Source of the DNA: Methanocella_A sp963792125
GTDB lineage: Archaea; Halobacteriota; Methanocellia; Methanocellales; Methanocellaceae
Length of the DNA: 64,000 nt
NCBI GenBank assembly: GCA_963792125.1
Contig: CAWBVA010000005.1
Location: 62,001-126,000 of the forward strand
Reading direction: 5' to 3'
A model generated the notes under the pieces. The model saw nothing but the letters and a program-made list of their open reading frames with translations, did no database searches and was not told the DNA's origin. Of this stretch, positions 62,137 to 64,000 are shown one piece after another. Numbering within the stretch: the stretch's first letter is position 1; each line of letters opens with the position of its first letter. Both the position numbers and the translations under genes were made by a program.

Positions 62137-63323
62137 TCAGGACCTGGTCCTGATCTTCGGCGCCTGCTCTTTCTGTATCTCTTGCAACAGATCCGAGATG
62201 CGGGCCAGCGCCTCTTTTAACTGGTCCATCGAGGTAGCGTAGGAGCATCTCAAATGCCCCACGCCCGACTCCCCGAACACGCTGCCCGGCACGGCGATCA
62301 CGTGCTTCTCGTACAGCAGCCGCTCCGAGAACTGCTCGTCCGTGAGCCCGGTCGACTTCACCGACGGGAACGCATAGAATGCGCCCTTCGGCTCAAAGCA
62401 CTTCAGGCCCAGGTCGTTGAACCCTTTACGATGACGCGCCGGCGGCGGTTGTACTCGCTGATCATCTCACGCATATCATCCTGGCCGTTCTTGAGCGCCT
62501 CGATGGCGGCCATCTGTGCGGTGATGGGCGCGCACAACATGGTGTACTGGTGTATCTTCATCATGGCCTCGATCACGTCGGCGTTGCCGCATGCGTAGCC
62601 GAGCCTCCAGCCGGTCATCGCGAACGCCTTGGAGAAGCCGTTGAGCGCGATGGTGTTGTCCCGCATGCCGTTGAACGAGGCGATGGAGGCGTGTTTGCCC
62701 TCGTAGGTCATCTTCTCGTAGACCTCGTCCGAGATGATCATCAGGTCCCGCTCGACGGCGAGATCGGCGATCTCTTCGAGGTCTTTGCGCGGCATGATGG
62801 CCCCGGTCGGGTTGTTGGGGTAGTTCATGATGATGGCCGTGGTCCGGTCAGTGATCTTAGCCTCGAGTTCCTCCCGGGTGACCTTGAAGTCGTTATCCAC
62901 GGAAGTCGAGACCGAAACCGGCACACCGCCAGCCATGATCACGCAGGGCCGGTAAGACACGTAGCTGGGCTCGACCACGAGCACTTCGTCGCCCGGGTCC
63001 ACGATGGCACGGATGGCAAGGTCTATGGCCTCGCTGACGCCCGTCGTCACCAGCGTCTCGTTCTTCGGGCTGTAGTCGATGCCGGTGGCGTCGTACATGT
63101 ACTTCGAGATCAACTCCCGCAGCTCCAGCAGGCCCCAGTTTGACGTGTAAGTGGTGTAGCCACGCTCCAGCGCGTAAATGGAGGCTTCGCGCACCCTCCA
63201 CGGGGTGACAAAATCGGGCTCGCCCACGCCCAGTGAGATGACGTCCGGTATGCTGGACGCGAGGTCGAAAAACTTGCGGATGCCCGAGGGCGGCAGCCCC
63301 TTTACCTTGTTCGCGATCTTCAT
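62137..63323 (-). CDS. PLP-dependent aminotransferase class I, frame interrupted
   Basis: This archaeal aspartate-type aminotransferase shows the N-terminal ISLGVGEPDFVTP, YPNNPTGAIM (substrate loop), ISDEVYEKM and the PLP-lysine motif ALNGFSKAFAMTGWRLG. A single-base break near 62418-62430 separates the last 75 residues (AVPGSVFGESGVGHLRCSYA, which hold the substrate Arg). The repaired length is about 395 residues. Its ATG overlaps the stop of the Lrp-type regulator by four bases, so the two are co-translated. Amino-acid specificity unknown. Confidence 0.9.
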
Positions 63324-63799
63324 GGATGCACAACCAGGCGGGTGTCCTCTTCCTTGTCGAACATGATCTCGCCCTCCGTCTTGTAGGCACGGAGCATGAA
63401 GTGAGTGGCCGTATGCTGCACCTGGTTCAGCGGGGCGATCTTCTCGGCCACGAAGAAAGCGACCTCCTTCATGGTCTTGCCCTTGATAATCAAATGCAGA
63501 TCGTGGTCTCCCGACACCAGCATGCAGCTGACGACTTCGGGGAATTTGGAGATGCGCTCTGCTATGGAGTCATAGCCCACGCCGCGGTCAAGCGACACGG
63601 AGATCTCTATGATAGCGTAGACGGCCTCGTCGCCGAACTTTTCCCAGTCGACGATGGTCTTGTACCTCTTGATGACACCGCGAGCGGCCATGGCTGCGAC
63701 GAAGTTGGCGACTTCCGCCTCGTCCAGGCCTGTCTGCTCAGCGATCTCTTTCGGCGTCAAACGCGCATCTTTTTCCAGTAGCTCGAGTACTTCTCTCAT
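63320..63799 (-). CDS. Lrp/AsnC family transcription regulator
   Basis: This 159-residue protein has an N-terminal winged HTH (MREVLELLEKDARLTPKEIA, GLDEAEVANFVAAMAARGVI) and a C-terminal RAM/AsnC ligand-binding domain (VVSCMLVSGDHDLHLIIKGK). It binds DNA as an oligomer and senses amino acids. It precedes an aminotransferase with a four-base overlap, so it likely controls that gene and responds to its substrate or product. Start ATG 63799 is close to an AT-rich promoter. Confidence 0.92.
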   Translation of the reverse strand: MREVLELLEKDARLTPKEIAEQTGLDEAEVANFVAAMAARGVIKRYKTIVDWEKFGDEAVYAIIEISVSLDRGVGYDSIAERISKFPEVVSCMLVSGDHDLHLIIKGKTMKEVAFFVAEKIAPLNQVQHTATHFMLRAYKTEGEIMFDKEEDTRLVVHP

Positions 63800-63988
63800 A
63801 ACGATCCCGTTATACGGTGTTGTTTTCGGATAGTACCATTAAAGCTGCAACTTCATATTTCTTGCGATAATAACGGGAAATAAAGACAGGCATAAAAGCA
63901 TTAAAGTCTGCTGTTCTCTGACTCGGCCGCAGGTAAGTATACGGGTCATATTATATGGACCTCAAGAAACTAATCATTCTGCGTTGCC

Positions 63989-64000
63989 ATCGCGGTGCGA
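63989..64000 (+). repeat. partial GGTGCGACGCCC repeat at window end
   Basis: ATCGCGGTGCGA is identical to the first 12 bases of the repeat at 29724-29744. The copy is cut by the window edge, so the extent of the repeat or array here is unknown. Confidence 0.5.

Overview
The window most likely comes from a methanogenic archaeon of the Methanocella (rice cluster I) type. This is an inference from gene content, not from a database match. Support includes an archaeal-type threonyl-tRNA synthetase with its own editing domain, the archaeal nitrogenase order nifH-nifI1-nifI2-nifD-nifK, an NrpR-type operator, DUF373, AN1-rhomboid and archaeal surface proteins, TATA-like promoter boxes, and GC-rich codon third positions set between AT-rich intergenic promoters.

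Layout. 0-13 kb holds housekeeping and accessory genes: a DUF488 protein, a flavodoxin, thrS, an AMP-forming acetate-CoA ligase (frame interrupted), a CPBP membrane protease, a methyltransferase, tRNA-Glu, a P-type cation ATPase, a leucine-carboxyl-type methyltransferase behind a His-rich small protein, and a CDF metal exporter coupled to a universal stress protein. 14-17 kb carries a transglutaminase-like lipoprotein and four small genes that read only if frameshifts are allowed. 17-28 kb is a molybdenum/tungsten and nitrogen-fixation island: a MOT1-type permease, tupBC facing tupA, modABC, then a six-gene nif operon ending in a nif-type ferredoxin. A perfect GGAA-N6-TTCC operator lies at the nifH promoter, and a perfect inverted repeat lies at the modA promoter. 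28-40 kb holds tspO, an HtrA-like protease, oxygen and peroxide defence (rubrerythrin, superoxide reductase), a SpeD-like protein, an alanine dehydrogenase/ornithine cyclodeaminase relative, and a hybrid cluster protein divergent from a V4R-domain regulator across a palindromic operator. 40-58 kb holds an HMA metal chaperone, a rhomboid, a molybdopterin oxidoreductase, a glycogen debranching enzyme, an MgtC-DUF4010 membrane protein, an orphan metal-chelate binding lipoprotein, an ABC exporter and several DUF families. 53-64 kb holds DUF373, surface proteins, a serB-glyA serine/glycine block and an aminotransferase coupled to an Lrp-type regulator.

How the genes work together. The clearest system is the 17-28 kb island. 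Two oxyanion ABC importers and a MOT1-type permease sit directly beside a nitrogenase operon that needs molybdenum, with separate candidate control sites for nitrogen (NrpR type) and for oxyanion supply. A second theme is oxygen and nitrosative stress defence (rubrerythrin, superoxide reductase, Hcp, flavodoxins), as expected of an anaerobe meeting oxygen.

The intergenic DNA is rich in long inverted repeats of several families (CACAGAGG-type, CGCAGAGAG-type, CGCCAAGG-type and GGTGCGACGCCC-type). At least thirteen recognisable protein families have single-base frame breaks, concentrated at 15.6-23.9 kb. Sequencing or assembly error is the simplest explanation, with real decay as the alternative.
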